A stretch of 64,000 nucleotides of DNA from an uncultured Clostridia bacterium (GCA_934254825.1 CAKQMB010000013.1:1-64000); one strand, 5' to 3'. Counted from the first letter of the stretch, positions 24,903 to 34,494 are shown. The notes: generated by a model not told the origin, from the sequence alone. Numbers and translations are program-made.

Positions 24903-26507
24903 TTATTCCGCTTTTTCGTTCTTTTCTTCCGACTTTTCGTCTTCCGATTTGATTTCGTGATATTCCTTTTCGGTGTTCACGTTCCAGAGTTCCGTTTTGT
25001 CGGTTTTGCCGTTTATTATCTCGTCGCACGCGACCATGGACGTAACCATGGAGTGATCCATATTATTGTATCTGTGCTGACCGTTTCTGCCTACGCACCA
25101 AAGATTTGAAAATCCGTTGAGATAATCTTTTACCTTGTCGAATTCCGCGTAAGTGCCGAAATAAGCGGGATAAGCTTTCTTGACGTGAATTATCGTGGAA
25201 TCGAGTACGTTTTCGACAGACTCGATAACGCCGATTTTAACGAGTTCCTCGGCGGCGAATTTCATAAACTCTTCGTCGGGAGCGGTCCACATTTTATCGC
25301 CCTCGGAGCAGAAATATTCGAGACCGATCCACACTTTATGCTCGCAGTCCTCGACCATATAAGGAGACCAGTTGTTGAAAATCTGAATACGCCCGAGCCT
25401 TACGTCTCTGTCCTGAACGTAAATCCAGCAGTCGGGAACGATATCGTTGAGCGTTTTGATTTTGGTTTTGTTTTTTACTTTGAGCTTATCGAGTAAAAGT
25501 CCTACCGTTATGAAATCGCGGTAAGGAAGCTCGGTCGCGACGCGGTAAACGTCCTCTCCGCTGTTCTCTTTTCCGATAGCCTCGATAAGATCCTTTATCG
25601 GCATAGACGATATATAATAATCGCCCTTATATTCCTTGTCTTCGCCGTTTTCGTCGGCTATCAGAGACTCGATCTTTCCGTCCGAAACGATAACTTTTTT
25701 GACCGTGGAATTTCTGACAATCTTTCCGCCGAGCCTTTCGATTTCTTCCGCCATTTCCTCGTAAAGCTGCCCGGGACCTTTTTTCGGGTAATAATACTGC
25801 TCTATAAGGCTTGTTTCCACCTTGTCCGTTTTCTTGCGGAAAGGTTTGGAAAGGGCGTTTGCGATAGCCTTTCTTATAGACAACCCCTTAACTCTCTGCG
25901 CGCCCCAGTCCGCGGAAATATCGCGAGGATGAACGCCCCAGAGCTTTTCGGTGTAATCCATAAAGAACATTTCGTAAAGCGGTTTGCCGAACCTGTTTAT
26001 ATAAAAGTTTTCGAGGTTGTCCTCTTTCCTTTTATGTATACAGCTGCCTATATACCCGAAGCCCGCCTGCATCGTTCTGAAAAAGCCCATATTTATGAAA
26101 GTGCGAGCTTTTAACGAAATGGGATAATCGAAGAATTTTCTAAGGAAAATAATTCTCGAAAGCCTGTCTCTGACAAGCATTACGTCGTCGGTTTTTTCGG
26201 GATCGGGTCCGCCCTCGACGAGCGGTTTTTCTCTGCCGAGAATTTTATCGTCCAGAGACGGCGCGCCCTGAACGGGCAAAAATTTCGTCCACAGATCGAC
26301 TACTCTGTCGTCCTTGGAGAAAAATCTGTGTCCGCCTATGTCCATTCTGTTCCCGTGGTAGGTTGCCGTTCTCGATATTCCGCCGACAAAATCTTCCGCT
26401 TCGAGAATTATCGGGGTTATCCCTTCCGATTTCGTTAAAAGTTCGTATGCGGCTGTAAGTCCCGCAGGACCCGCGCCGATGATTATAGCGGTTTTTTGCT
26501 CCATCAT
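24903..26507 (-). CDS. FAD-dependent amine-oxidase/UDP-galactopyranose-mutase-like oxidoreductase
   Basis: 534 residues. The N-terminal dinucleotide-binding loop is [16 protein letters not shown] and the second FAD motif is [20 protein letters not shown] with [28 protein letters not shown] and [18 protein letters not shown] near the C-terminus resemble NAD(P)/FAD oxidoreductases found in polysaccharide loci. The last 35 residues are Lys/Glu-rich. Two adjacent ATG codons are possible starts; the second (26504) has better spacing to GAGG. Substrate could be a nucleotide or lipid-linked sugar; not resolved. Confidence 0.8.
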   Translation of the reverse strand: MMEQKTAIIIGAGPAGLTAAYELLTKSEGITPIILEAEDFVGGISRTATYHGNRMDIGGHRFFSKDDRVVDLWTKFLPVQGAPSLDDKILGREKPLVEGGPDPEKTDDVMLVRDRLSRIIFLRKFFDYPISLKARTFINMGFFRTMQAGFGYIGSCIHKRKEDNLENFYINRFGKPLYEMFFMDYTEKLWGVHPRDISADWGAQRVKGLSIRKAIANALSKPFRKKTDKVETSLIEQYYYPKKGPGQLYEEMAEEIERLGGKIVRNSTVKKVIVSDGKIESLIADENGEDKEYKGDYYISSMPIKDLIEAIGKENSGEDVYRVATELPYRDFITVGLLLDKLKVKNKTKIKTLNDIVPDCWIYVQDRDVRLGRIQIFNNWSPYMVEDCEHKVWIGLEYFCSEGDKMWTAPDEEFMKFAAEELVKIGVIESVENVLDSTIIHVKKAYPAYFGTYAEFDKVKDYLNGFSNLWCVGRNGQHRYNNMDHSMVTSMVACDEIINGKTDKTELWNVNTEKEYHEIKSEDEKSEEKNEKAE

Positions 26508-26548
26508 ACCCTCGCTTTAAAATATATTTTATTTGTTTTATCGGTCGC

Positions 26549-26662
26549 TTTCGCGCCGATGGTTTTCCGCGTTATCGCTCAGGCTTCGCGCCGATAATTT
26601 CCGGATTATTTTTCCGACGCGAAATCCGATAGTTTTCAGTCTTTCCGACAATTTTCAGTCTT
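26549..26662. repeat. Degenerate repeats at the end of the small membrane-protein gene
   Basis: The motif CCGAT-RR-TTTTC (with variants) recurs at about 26556, 26591, 26626 and 26645. The last two are part of a 19 bp tandem duplication (26625-26643 and 26644-26662, TCCGAYARTTTTCAGTCTT) whose second copy contains the stop codon of the gene at 26655. Two further copies of TCGCGCCGAT lie at 26551 and 26586. Confidence 0.7.
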
Positions 26663-26942
26663 TGTTGTCGGTCGAGTCCGTCGCCGCGATCTCTTTATCT
26701 TCTTTCTCTTCGTTTGCGGCTTTATCGTCCGCTCCGTCCGCGAAATCCGCGTCGGTGATAACGAGTTCGTCCTCTACTTCCTTATGAGCGTTCTCGTCTA
26801 TTTTCAACGTTTTCGTAACGCCTTTTTTGATTTTGCGCCATCTGATGATAAACGTCGCTCCGACTGCCGCGGCGATTGCCGAGATCGAGGTTACTATGGC
26901 GGTGGTTGCCGCCGGATCGAGGTAAAGTAAATTATTTAACAT
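26655..26942 (-). CDS. Small single-pass membrane protein with acidic tail
   Basis: 95 residues starting at ATG 26942, with AAGGAG placed correctly inside the upstream gene; the two genes overlap by 11 bp, so they are translationally coupled. One membrane helix (about 10-30, IVTSISAIAAAVGATFIIRW) is followed by a basic segment and a highly acidic C-terminus. No family is recognised. Coupling to the YidC-fusion gene suggests it is a partner or regulator of that protein. Confidence 0.7.
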   Translation of the reverse strand: MLNNLLYLDPAATTAIVTSISAIAAAVGATFIIRWRKIKKGVTKTLKIDENAHKEVEDELVITDADFADGADDKAANEEKEDKEIAATDSTDNKD

Positions 26943-29064
26943 TTTCTGCTCCTTCTGCTTCCTGTTTGTTTTGTCTTGCTTTCGCGGCAAGCGTGGTTAA
27001 GATATATTTCGCTCCCGCCTCGCCCGCTTTTCCGTGATTATAGATAAATCCGTCGTAGACTTCTTTTATCGTCTTTTCGTAATTCTCTTCGTTTTCGAGA
27101 AGATTTCCGACAACCGATCCGATTTCCGAAACTTTGTCTTTGTCGATATTGACGCCTATCGTACTTCTCAAAGAAATCTCGACGGGTTCTATCCCGACTT
27201 TTTCCCAGTTCGGGTTTTCGCATTTCGGCTTGGTGTTAATGAAAATCGCGGGGCGTTTTGTCGCGAAACAGAATTCCGGACCTACGCCCGACCAGTCGGT
27301 TATTATGATATCCGAAGAATAAACCGACTCGTTTACCGAGAAGTCGGTTTCGAACGAGAGTTTGTTCTCGTCCCTGCCACTATATTTCTCGATTAAAGCG
27401 TTGAGCCTTGCGCCGTAACGCTTGACGTATTCGGGGTGCGGACGAACGATAAGTTTAATTCCGTCGCCGTAAAGGTTTTCGATAAGCTCGTCCACGCAGG
27501 AATCGAGAAGATTGTCCTCCTGCCAGGACGGCGCGATAAGTATCTGCCTGTAAGGCTTGGGCGATTTTTTACGCTTTTCGTTGGCTTCGTTTCCCATTTT
27601 TTCGAGATAATCGGAAAGGGGGAAACCGAATTCCACGAGCGTTTTCTTTTTCAAGCCGTAAACCTCTTCGGTTTTTCTTATTTCCTCTTTTATATGTTCG
27701 CCCGAACAGAAAATCGTGTCGAAATTATCGAACGCGCCTTCCTTGAAACCGTAAAACGTACTCATCGTGTCGTGCGGGACGTAAACGTACTCGATATCTT
27801 TCTTTATAAACGAGCGTTTGAGATAGTAAGTGTTTAAATCGGGCGTGGTCATAAGGAACATATCCGTTTCCACGAACATCATAAGCGTTATAAGCTTTTT
27901 AAGCCCGATATAATAGGGTTTGATCCTCGGTTCTGTCTTTGCGACCTCGAAAATAATATCGTTCGGGTCGTTTGTCACATAATGGATAACGAGGTTCGAC
28001 CTTTTCAGAAGTTCTGCGATTATGTCTTTATAATACTTGTAAAATCCGCTTCTTTCCGAATAAAACACAACGTGTTTGTTGGCGATATGCTTAAACTTTT
28101 TATAGTCTTCCTTTTCGCGTTTTTTGTTCGCGCGGTACATAGGATCTTTTTTATCGACCGCGCCGAACGCCTTGGCGTCCGCTAAGGCTTTGCGGCTTTC
28201 CTCCAATGCGGCATAGTCGACGTACTTCTTCGGGTTAATAAGCGCGTTCAGAAGATACATAACGCCTATCGACATTAAGTTACTCGCTATCCAGTAAAGC
28301 GCGATGCCCGACGGAACGAAAATACCGAGGTAAAGCGAAAGCGCGATACTTAAAATCATTATGCCGTACTTGTTGAGTTTGCCCTGCTCGTGCTGCAAAA
28401 CGTTGGAAAGGTTCTGCGTTAAGCACATCACGAAAGACGAAGCGCCCGCAAGAATCGGAACGAGAGTATACCAACCCCATACGTCGCCCGGAACGGTAGA
28501 AAGCTTAAATCCGAGAAAATCGAGATTGAATTTATATGCGTCCGCCGTCATACGGGAAAGCAATTCCGTTTCGAAGCCCGTTACCGGTTTCGACGGCAAA
28601 GTTCCGTTTCTGAGATAACCTATAAGTCTGAGCTGATAAACGGACGAGTCGCTCGTTACCCAGAATTTATCGGCAATAAGATTTATATCGCTTTGCGCAT
28701 AACCGAATATGTACGTCAAAGGATAATACAGAATTTCGACGACCGCAAGAAGAATTACTATCTGCAATAACAGCGGGATAACCGTTATAAGCGGATGATA
28801 ATGCTCTCTTTTGTAAAGCTCGGCTTGTCCGTCCGCGATAGCGTCGAAATTGCCCTGCATCTTAGCTTTTAAAAAGTTGATTTCGGGCTGTATTTTGACC
28901 ATTTTTATGGAATTTTTCTGTATCCATACGGAAAGCGGCATTAAAATTATCTTTGTCGCCAAAGTGAAAAGTATGATAGCAACGCCGTAGTTTCCCGTGA
29001 GTTGCCAGCACCATTTCATCAGATATCCGAACGGAACGCTTATATAATGAAGCACTGTCGACAC
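26932..29064 (-). CDS. YidC/Oxa1 insertase domain fused to CDP-glycerol glycerophosphotransferase-like domain
   Basis: 710 residues. The N-terminal 285 resemble YidC/SpoIIIJ: GNYGVAIILFTLATKIILMP, KIQPEINFLKAKM, an IPLLLQIVILLAV segment and IALYWIASNLMSIGVMYLL. The groove residue usually Arg is Lys here (TLATK). A charged linker (about 300-335) leads to a Glyphos_transf-like domain: KHVVFYSERSGFYKYYKD, YVPHDTMSTFYGF, LIVRPHPEYVKRY and IIITDWSGVGPEFCFATKRP. The second half normally builds teichoic-acid-like glycerol-phosphate chains on the inner membrane face. The fusion could couple a membrane-bound acceptor to polymer transfer. It lies between an LTA-synthase-like gene and a coupled small membrane protein. 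The domain calls are firm; the joint function is inferred. Confidence 0.88.
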   Translation of the reverse strand: MSTVLHYISVPFGYLMKWCWQLTGNYGVAIILFTLATKIILMPLSVWIQKNSIKMVKIQPEINFLKAKMQGNFDAIADGQAELYKREHYHPLITVIPLLLQIVILLAVVEILYYPLTYIFGYAQSDINLIADKFWVTSDSSVYQLRLIGYLRNGTLPSKPVTGFETELLSRMTADAYKFNLDFLGFKLSTVPGDVWGWYTLVPILAGASSFVMCLTQNLSNVLQHEQGKLNKYGIMILSIALSLYLGIFVPSGIALYWIASNLMSIGVMYLLNALINPKKYVDYAALEESRKALADAKAFGAVDKKDPMYRANKKREKEDYKKFKHIANKHVVFYSERSGFYKYYKDIIAELLKRSNLVIHYVTNDPNDIIFEVAKTEPRIKPYYIGLKKLITLMMFVETDMFLMTTPDLNTYYLKRSFIKKDIEYVYVPHDTMSTFYGFKEGAFDNFDTIFCSGEHIKEEIRKTEEVYGLKKKTLVEFGFPLSDYLEKMGNEANEKRKKSPKPYRQILIAPSWQEDNLLDSCVDELIENLYGDGIKLIVRPHPEYVKRYGARLNALIEKYSGRDENKLSFETDFSVNESVYSSDIIITDWSGVGPEFCFATKRPAIFINTKPKCENPNWEKVGIEPVEISLRSTIGVNIDKDKVSEIGSVVGNLLENEENYEKTIKEVYDGFIYNHGKAGEAGAKYILTTLAAKARQNKQEAEGAENVK

Positions 29065-29076
29065 GTTTTACCCTCC

Positions 29077-30813
29077 TCAGCTCATAAGGAATTTATCGGC
29101 GTGTTTATGTCCGATTTCTTCCCAGCTTTTAAAGCTCGCGGCTTTTCCGTTGATTTTGTAAATATATTCGTCCAGAGAAGCCGTAAGATAGGTGTGCCAT
29201 ACAAACGTTCTTTCCCTTCGTTCGTCTTCCGTAATGTCGAAAACGGCTTTTCCGTCGCCGTTATATTCCACTCCCTCGGACGCGAAAATCGTCGCCCAGA
29301 TATCCGCGTGAGAAGTTTCCGCGTAAGAAGTTTTAAAACCCTCGTCCACGCCCGCGGGTTTTACGAAAAGCGCGGTACGTCTCGACTCTTTCACGTCCGA
29401 AAGATCGTTGAACGGTCTCGAATGGTCGCCCGTTATGATTATCGTGGCGTCCTTATAAAGTCCGTTCTGTTTAAGCGATTTTATAAACGCGTTCACAACG
29501 CCCATATTGCGGTTTAAAAGAGGCGTTATATAGGGATTGGAAATTTGCAGAATATCGTGCATTCCGTCGAAATGGATAAACGTGAATTTACGCTCGCTCC
29601 CGCCGACGGTTATTTCCTTTTCGGAAAGGCGTTCGGCTTGTTTGTTGGTTCCGACCCATTCGTTATAGCCGTCCTCGCCTTTTTTATTGACTATTCCGTT
29701 TACGTCCGCAGTGCTTCCCGAATCGAAAATCCGTTTCAGAGCAACGGGCGCGGCGCGGTAAAGCGAAAACGCAGCCATGTTTGCCGAAAGCGCGAAAGAA
29801 GGTATTTCGTCCGTTTCGTCTGTCGCCGTGGAAAGGTTTCCGACGTAGCCGGGAAGATGCTCAGCGTTCGTGAACGCGTAATACTTCACGGTGTAAATAT
29901 TGACGGCGTAACCGTTTTCGTCGAGCGTGTTCAATGGAATATCGCCCTTGTAGGCGTTATCGAGGTACTCAGCCCTCTTGCTTTTTATGTCGTACCGTTC
30001 GCCCGTGAGCATATTGGCTATCGCGGGGAAAGTGTGTCCGTACATCGAAACGTTATCCTTATACCAGGTGAAACCGTCGAGTTCGGAAAAGACTTCTTCG
30101 CCCGCCGCATAGGCTTTTTCGGCGTAATCTTCGTCGAAACGGTCGATACAGAAATAGTACACGTTTTTGCCCGAAGCAAGCTCGTTGAAGCCTCTTTCGG
30201 TTATTATCGTAGATCTTTCGGCTTTTCCCGAACCGGACAAAATGTTCGACCCGTACTTGGAATTGCTGTTTACCACTATGAAAATAGGACTCGTTATCTG
30301 CGTTACCAAAAGCGTGAACGCAACGACGATAGAAGCGGTTTTTATAATATCGCCGTTATCGCCTTTTTTATTCACTCTCGCCGCGAGATAAAACGCCCCG
30401 CCGTAAACGGCGAGCCATATCGCTACATCCAGGATCATCAGTCCGACCGAAGGCACTTCGCCGGGAAGTCTGTCGCCGGGGAGGGAATTCATCCCGAAAT
30501 TCAAAAAGTTCTGCTGAATTATGAAGAGCGCGGCGGAAGACAAAACGAACGCAAACACGACTCTGTACGCCTTTTTCGGCAAAAGAAACATCAGCGCCGA
30601 AAAAAGCAAAACCGTTAAAACCGCGCCGAGCGCGAGAAACGGCATAAAATTCGCGAACGCGAAATCGAGTTCCTCGTAGTTACTGCCGTAAATATCGAGA
30701 GGCGCGACGACAAAAACCGCAAGCGCGAGCGCGAGCGAAGATAAAACCGCGGGAATAAGCCTTTTGAGCCTGTCGGCGGTTATGAAACTATTCTTTTTCT
30801 GTTCTTTTTCCAT
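29077..30813 (-). CDS. Membrane-anchored alkaline-phosphatase-superfamily transferase (LTA synthase/sulfatase-like)
   Basis: 578 residues from ATG 30813, preceded by AAGGCGG; an earlier in-frame ATG would overlap smpB and lacks a site. About five membrane helices occupy residues 10-190. The extracellular domain has YFCIDRFDEDY (metal-binding Asp), YGHTFPAIANMLTG (Thr likely nucleophile) and IIITGDHSRPF (metal-binding Asp-His). This arrangement fits phosphoglycerol/phosphoethanolamine transferases or sulfatases. With the adjacent glycerophosphotransferase fusion, a role in making a phosphoglycerol-type surface polymer is plausible. It starts 11 bp after smpB. Confidence 0.8.
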   Translation of the reverse strand: MEKEQKKNSFITADRLKRLIPAVLSSLALALAVFVVAPLDIYGSNYEELDFAFANFMPFLALGAVLTVLLFSALMFLLPKKAYRVVFAFVLSSAALFIIQQNFLNFGMNSLPGDRLPGEVPSVGLMILDVAIWLAVYGGAFYLAARVNKKGDNGDIIKTASIVVAFTLLVTQITSPIFIVVNSNSKYGSNILSGSGKAERSTIITERGFNELASGKNVYYFCIDRFDEDYAEKAYAAGEEVFSELDGFTWYKDNVSMYGHTFPAIANMLTGERYDIKSKRAEYLDNAYKGDIPLNTLDENGYAVNIYTVKYYAFTNAEHLPGYVGNLSTATDETDEIPSFALSANMAAFSLYRAAPVALKRIFDSGSTADVNGIVNKKGEDGYNEWVGTNKQAERLSEKEITVGGSERKFTFIHFDGMHDILQISNPYITPLLNRNMGVVNAFIKSLKQNGLYKDATIIITGDHSRPFNDLSDVKESRRTALFVKPAGVDEGFKTSYAETSHADIWATIFASEGVEYNGDGKAVFDITEDERRERTFVWHTYLTASLDEYIYKINGKAASFKSWEEIGHKHADKFLMS

Positions 30814-30823
30814 TTTTACCGCC

Positions 30824-31276
30824 TTATAATCTCGCGTTTTTGATATCTCTTTCGGCAGATCTGTCAAGGTCTCTCTCCTTTATCGTCTGCTTTTTGTCGT
30901 AAGTGTGCTTACCTTTGCAAAGCCCTATTTCGAGCTTTATAAGCGACTGTTTAAGGTAAATTCTGAGCGGCACGAGGGTGTAGCCCTTTTCGTTCACCTT
31001 GCCTATAAGCCTTCGGATCTCGCTTTTATGGAGAAGCAATCGCCGCTCCCGCCTGCTGTCCTTACTGTTGAACGCGCCGCCGCGGTCGTACACCGCAACG
31101 TGCATTCCCTTGACGAAAACCTCCGCCTTTTCCACGGAGCAATATGCGTCTTTAAGGCTCACGTTGCCCGATTTTACGGACTTAACCTCTCCCCCGTCCA
31201 GTTTTATACCTGCTTCGAACGAATCCTCTATGAAATATTCGAATCTCGCTTCTCTGTTCTCGCAAATCGTTTTCAT
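30824..31276 (-). CDS. smpB: SsrA-binding protein SmpB
   Basis: 150 residues, the normal size. ENREARFEYFIEDSFEAGI, LDGGEVKSVKSGNVSLKDAY and VYDRGGAFNSKDSRRERRLL are family hallmarks, as is the basic C-terminal tail KKQTIKERDLDRSAERDI that enters the ribosome decoding centre. It delivers tmRNA to stalled ribosomes. Order secG-rnr-smpB is the standard Firmicutes arrangement; the ssrA gene lies 8.3 kb further downstream. Confidence 0.97.
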   Translation of the reverse strand: MKTICENREARFEYFIEDSFEAGIKLDGGEVKSVKSGNVSLKDAYCSVEKAEVFVKGMHVAVYDRGGAFNSKDSRRERRLLLHKSEIRRLIGKVNEKGYTLVPLRIYLKQSLIKLEIGLCKGKHTYDKKQTIKERDLDRSAERDIKNARL

Positions 31277-31370
31277 ACGGATTTGATTTTACCACAACTC
31301 CTGCCGAATTGCAAGAGTTTTAATATATATAAATATATTAACTGCCTTTTTTCGGCTGTTTTTCATAATT

Positions 31371-33569
31371 TTACGACGTTTTTCCGCTTTTGCGTTTCCC
31401 GCCTTTCGCTTTTCCTTTTCCGCGCGGTTTGTCGTCGGGTCGGGTTTTGCCGTTCCGTTTTTCGTCGGATATATTTTCGAGAATGCAAAGTTCGACCTTT
31501 TTCGCGACTTTATCCACCCCGATCACCCCGACTTTTACCGAATCGCCGAGCGCGAACGAATATTTCCCGCTTTTAAGCGAATAATTTCTCTCGTCGTAAA
31601 CGTAATTCCCTCTCGGGAGATCGCCGAGACTCGTGAACCCCTCGACGGTGTTGTCGAGTTCGGTGTAAACCCCGCTCGGGGTAACGCCGCTTATAACGCC
31701 GTCGAATTCCTCGCCGACTTTATCGAGCATGTAATACGCCTTGTAAAGGTCGTCCACCGCTCTTTCGACCTCGTCCGCCCTTTTCTCGTTTTCGGACGAA
31801 ATTGTCGCGGCTTTTGCGGCTAAGTCCCCGTATAAGTCGATTAACTCGCCTATTCTGCCGTCAATAACCATTTTCAGAACCCTGTGAACGACAAGGTCGG
31901 GATATCTTCTTATCGGCGAAGTGAAATGACAATAGCACTTGCTTGAAAGTCCGAAATGCCCTTCGTTTTCGGTGGAGTATCTCGCTTTCTGCATACTTCT
32001 GAGCATAATTTTATTGACGACGGGATAAACGGGATCGCCTTTCAGTTTGTTGAGTATCGCCGAGAAATCGCTCGGGCGGACTTCTTCGGCTTTCCATTTT
32101 ACGCTTAATCCTATCATAGACGCGAACGAAGCGAACGCCATCGCCTTTTCGGGAAGAGGTTTGCCGTGAATTCTGTAAACAAAGGGGACGTCGAGATAAA
32201 AAGCGTATTCCGCAACGCATTCGTTGGCGACGACCATAAATTCTTCGATTACTTTGTAAGCGTCCGCGCTTTTTCGGGGTTCGACGATTATTTCGCCGTC
32301 CGAAATCGTTATATGCGACTCCCTTACGTCCAGATCCACGCTTCCGCGCCTGTCTCTTTTTGCCGAAAGAATAAGTTGAAGCTCGCGCATAAGGCGGATC
32401 ATACCGAGAAGTTCCGTATTTTCGTTAAGATAACGTTCGTCGCCGTCTATAATCCCCTGCACTTCGGTATAAGTCATTCTTTTTTTGGATTTGATGACCG
32501 ACTTGCAAATTCTTTTATCGACGACTTCTCCGCTTTGGTCGATTTCGGCTATACACGAAAGCGTAAGCCTGTCCGTACCCTCGTTCAGAGAACAAATGCC
32601 GTTAGAAAGTTCTTTCGGGAGCATAGGGATAACGGTATCGGGGAAATACACGCTCGTCGAACGGGCAAGCGCCTCTTTATCGAGCGCGCTGCCGAGCTTG
32701 ACGTACTCCGAAACGTCGGCGATATGAACGCCGAGCATATAATTTCCGTTATCGTTTTTCCACACCTCGACGGCGTCGTCGAAATCTCTCGAATCCTCGC
32801 CGTCGATGGTAACGATAAGCCTGTCGCGAAAATCTTCCCTGCCGATAATTTTCTCCGCCTTAACCTCGGTTTCGATTTCGCTTACTTCCCTCTTTACCTG
32901 TTTCGGAAACTCGGTTTTATAGCCGTAGCCTTTTATAATCGAGATCTCCTCGGTTTTCAGGTCGAAACGCTTGCCGAGAATTTCCTTTACCTGACCTTCG
33001 GGACTGCCGTTTTCGGGGAATTTATAAATATCGACAAGCACTTTGTCGTAATTTTTCGCGCCCGCCGCGCGCTTGAACGGCACATAGATATCGACGAAAT
33101 AATTTTTATCGTCGGGGCGGACGAAACCGAAATCGCGTTCTTTGAAATACGTTCCGCAGAGCGAAGTAACTCCTCTTCCGAGAATTTTGACGACTTCCCC
33201 TTCGTCCGACGAACCTCTGTCCGAAACGACCTTTCTCGCAAGCACTTTGTCTTTATGGAGCGCGCCGTGAAGGCTTTTGTTGGGGATAAACATATCGGGC
33301 GTTTTCCCGTCCTCGGCAACGAAAAAGGCAAAACCGCGTTCGTTCCCGCGAAGCGTACCCGTTACATATCCCGCGTCCGACGGAGCAAGATATTTGCCGT
33401 TTACCGAAAACACTTCGCCGTGAAGTTCGAGTTCGGCTAAGATCCTGCCTATCGAACTCATTTCGGCTTTGCCTGTTATGCCGAGCTCGGAAAAAATCAT
33501 CTTTCTTGTGTAACCCGACCATTTCCCGCTTTTGAAGTTTTCTTTGAATTGTTCGTAAATACTGTTCAT
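31371..33569 (-). CDS. rnr: Ribonuclease R
   Basis: 732 residues, a usual length. Two cold-shock-like OB domains (about 60-200) precede the RNB catalytic domain with TIDGEDSRDFDDAVEV, whose Asp residues bind the metal, and RHWRI-type region VYRIHGKP; SSKCYCHFTSPIRRYPDLVV is the family signature. A C-terminal S1 domain (about 630-705) is followed by a Lys/Gly-rich tail. It degrades structured RNA in the 3'-5' direction and helps clear tmRNA-tagged messages. A terminator separates it from secG. Confidence 0.97.
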   Translation of the reverse strand: MNSIYEQFKENFKSGKWSGYTRKMIFSELGITGKAEMSSIGRILAELELHGEVFSVNGKYLAPSDAGYVTGTLRGNERGFAFFVAEDGKTPDMFIPNKSLHGALHKDKVLARKVVSDRGSSDEGEVVKILGRGVTSLCGTYFKERDFGFVRPDDKNYFVDIYVPFKRAAGAKNYDKVLVDIYKFPENGSPEGQVKEILGKRFDLKTEEISIIKGYGYKTEFPKQVKREVSEIETEVKAEKIIGREDFRDRLIVTIDGEDSRDFDDAVEVWKNDNGNYMLGVHIADVSEYVKLGSALDKEALARSTSVYFPDTVIPMLPKELSNGICSLNEGTDRLTLSCIAEIDQSGEVVDKRICKSVIKSKKRMTYTEVQGIIDGDERYLNENTELLGMIRLMRELQLILSAKRDRRGSVDLDVRESHITISDGEIIVEPRKSADAYKVIEEFMVVANECVAEYAFYLDVPFVYRIHGKPLPEKAMAFASFASMIGLSVKWKAEEVRPSDFSAILNKLKGDPVYPVVNKIMLRSMQKARYSTENEGHFGLSSKCYCHFTSPIRRYPDLVVHRVLKMVIDGRIGELIDLYGDLAAKAATISSENEKRADEVERAVDDLYKAYYMLDKVGEEFDGVISGVTPSGVYTELDNTVEGFTSLGDLPRGNYVYDERNYSLKSGKYSFALGDSVKVGVIGVDKVAKKVELCILENISDEKRNGKTRPDDKPRGKGKAKGGKRKSGKTS

Positions 33570-33640
33570 AATCTTTTATCGTTTGTTATTTTTTCCGTTA
33601 TCGCGCGGAAAAATAATGTAAAACCAAGTAAATTCAAGGT

Positions 33641-33677
33641 AAAAAAATAAGGCGACCTGACAAGTCCAAGTCGCCTT
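33641..33677 (-). terminator. Terminator or attenuator between secG and rnr
   Basis: On the minus strand the stem AAGGCGAC/GTCGCCTT with a 13-base loop is followed by a T-rich run (TTATTTTTTT). It lies 15 bp after the secG stop. Readthrough could still supply rnr. Confidence 0.8.
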
Positions 33678-33691
33678 CGGTTTTATTCAGA

Positions 33692-33994
33692 TTATCCGAT
33701 GTAGAACTGCGCAACGCAGAAAGCAATCATGCAAACAGCCATAACCGTAATGGAAATAACCGTAAGTCTTCTGAGTTTGCTCTCCAAAGTTTTGCTCTTG
33801 TTCTTTTTGTCGGCAAAGAAAGTTTCCTGCTGACCGTTGAGCGCGCTTATACCCTCCGAATTGCTGGGTTGAAGCATTATCACGATGATAATGAAGATAG
33901 CGCAGATTACAGAAATGATCAGGCTGGGAATGCAAATGATCAGTTTTAACGTCCAGGAGTCCAATCCTCCGGCAAGCAAGTTAGCAAGTAACAT
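33692..33994 (-). CDS. secG: Preprotein translocase subunit SecG
   Basis: 100 residues. Two membrane helices: IICIPSLIISVICAIFIIIVIMLQ and VISITVMAVCMIAFCVAQF. Between them lies the conserved cytoplasmic loop with LQPSNSEGISALNG. SecG assists SecYE-mediated secretion. A longer first helix region than many SecG proteins is seen. It is the first gene of the secG-rnr-smpB group, with its own promoter at 34033-34061. Confidence 0.93.
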   Translation of the reverse strand: MLLANLLAGGLDSWTLKLIICIPSLIISVICAIFIIIVIMLQPSNSEGISALNGQQETFFADKKNKSKTLESKLRRLTVISITVMAVCMIAFCVAQFYIG

Positions 33995-34032
33995 TATTTA
34001 TTTTCTCCGTTTAATTGTATTCAATCGTTATG

Positions 34033-34061
34033 AGTATACCACATAGTATGTTTTTTTGCAA
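34033..34061 (-). promoter_or_regulatory. Sigma-A promoter of secG
   Basis: Minus-strand TTGCAA (34056-34061) and TATACT (34033-34038) with a 17 bp spacer, about 40 bases before the secG start. No other gene intervenes. Confidence 0.72.
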
Positions 34062-34089
34062 GCGTTTTTCGGCTCATAAAAACATTTTT

Positions 34090-34494
34090 TTATAAGCTTT
34101 GTCGACGCAAACGGAGACATTCGTCGCATAACCCGTAATATGTAACGGATTTATTCTCGGCTAAAAGCCCTTTTTCGGAAAGTTTTTCAAACTCCGCGTT
34201 GTCGGACGGAAATTCCGCCCTGTCGAGATCTATTATCCGACCGCAACGTTTGCACATGAAATGATCGTGACTTTTCGCATTCGTATCGAAACGCGTAGGC
34301 TCGCCCTGGAAGCAAACTTTCATAAACTCGCCGTCTTCCGCCAAAAGATTGAGATTACGGAAAACCGTGGCGCGACCTACTCCGCTTTCGGTTTTTTTAA
34401 CCTCGGCGTAAACCTCTTCCGCGCTCGGGTGATACATTTTTTTCGCCACGCTTAAAACAATGGCTCTTTGCGACGTATTTCTTCTCGATTTCAT
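34090..34494 (-). CDS. perR: Fur-family metalloregulator, PerR-like
   Basis: 134 residues from ATG 34494 (MKSRRNTSQR); an earlier start lies upstream of the predicted transcription start. A winged helix (YHPSAEEVYAEVKK, GRATVFRNLNLLAEDGE) precedes a dimerisation domain with TRFDTNAKSHDHFMCKRCG and a second CDEC. The two CxxC pairs form the structural zinc site. Asp in RFD, rather than Glu, at the regulatory metal site is a PerR feature, so peroxide sensing is favoured over iron sensing. Its promoter carries an inverted repeat at the start point, suggesting autoregulation. Confidence 0.85.
   Translation of the reverse strand: MKSRRNTSQRAIVLSVAKKMYHPSAEEVYAEVKKTESGVGRATVFRNLNLLAEDGEFMKVCFQGEPTRFDTNAKSHDHFMCKRCGRIIDLDRAEFPSDNAEFEKLSEKGLLAENKSVTYYGLCDECLRLRRQSL

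Noticed and set aside
29545..30618. Plus-strand open frame of 357 codons opposite the alkaline-phosphatase-superfamily gene
   Set aside because: Arg-rich shadow without motifs; the minus strand has membrane helices and metal-binding residues.
32166..33440. Long plus-strand open frame of 424 codons opposite rnr
   Set aside because: Composition is Arg/Phe-rich and motif-free, as expected for the antisense of a real gene; the rnr motifs lie on the minus strand.
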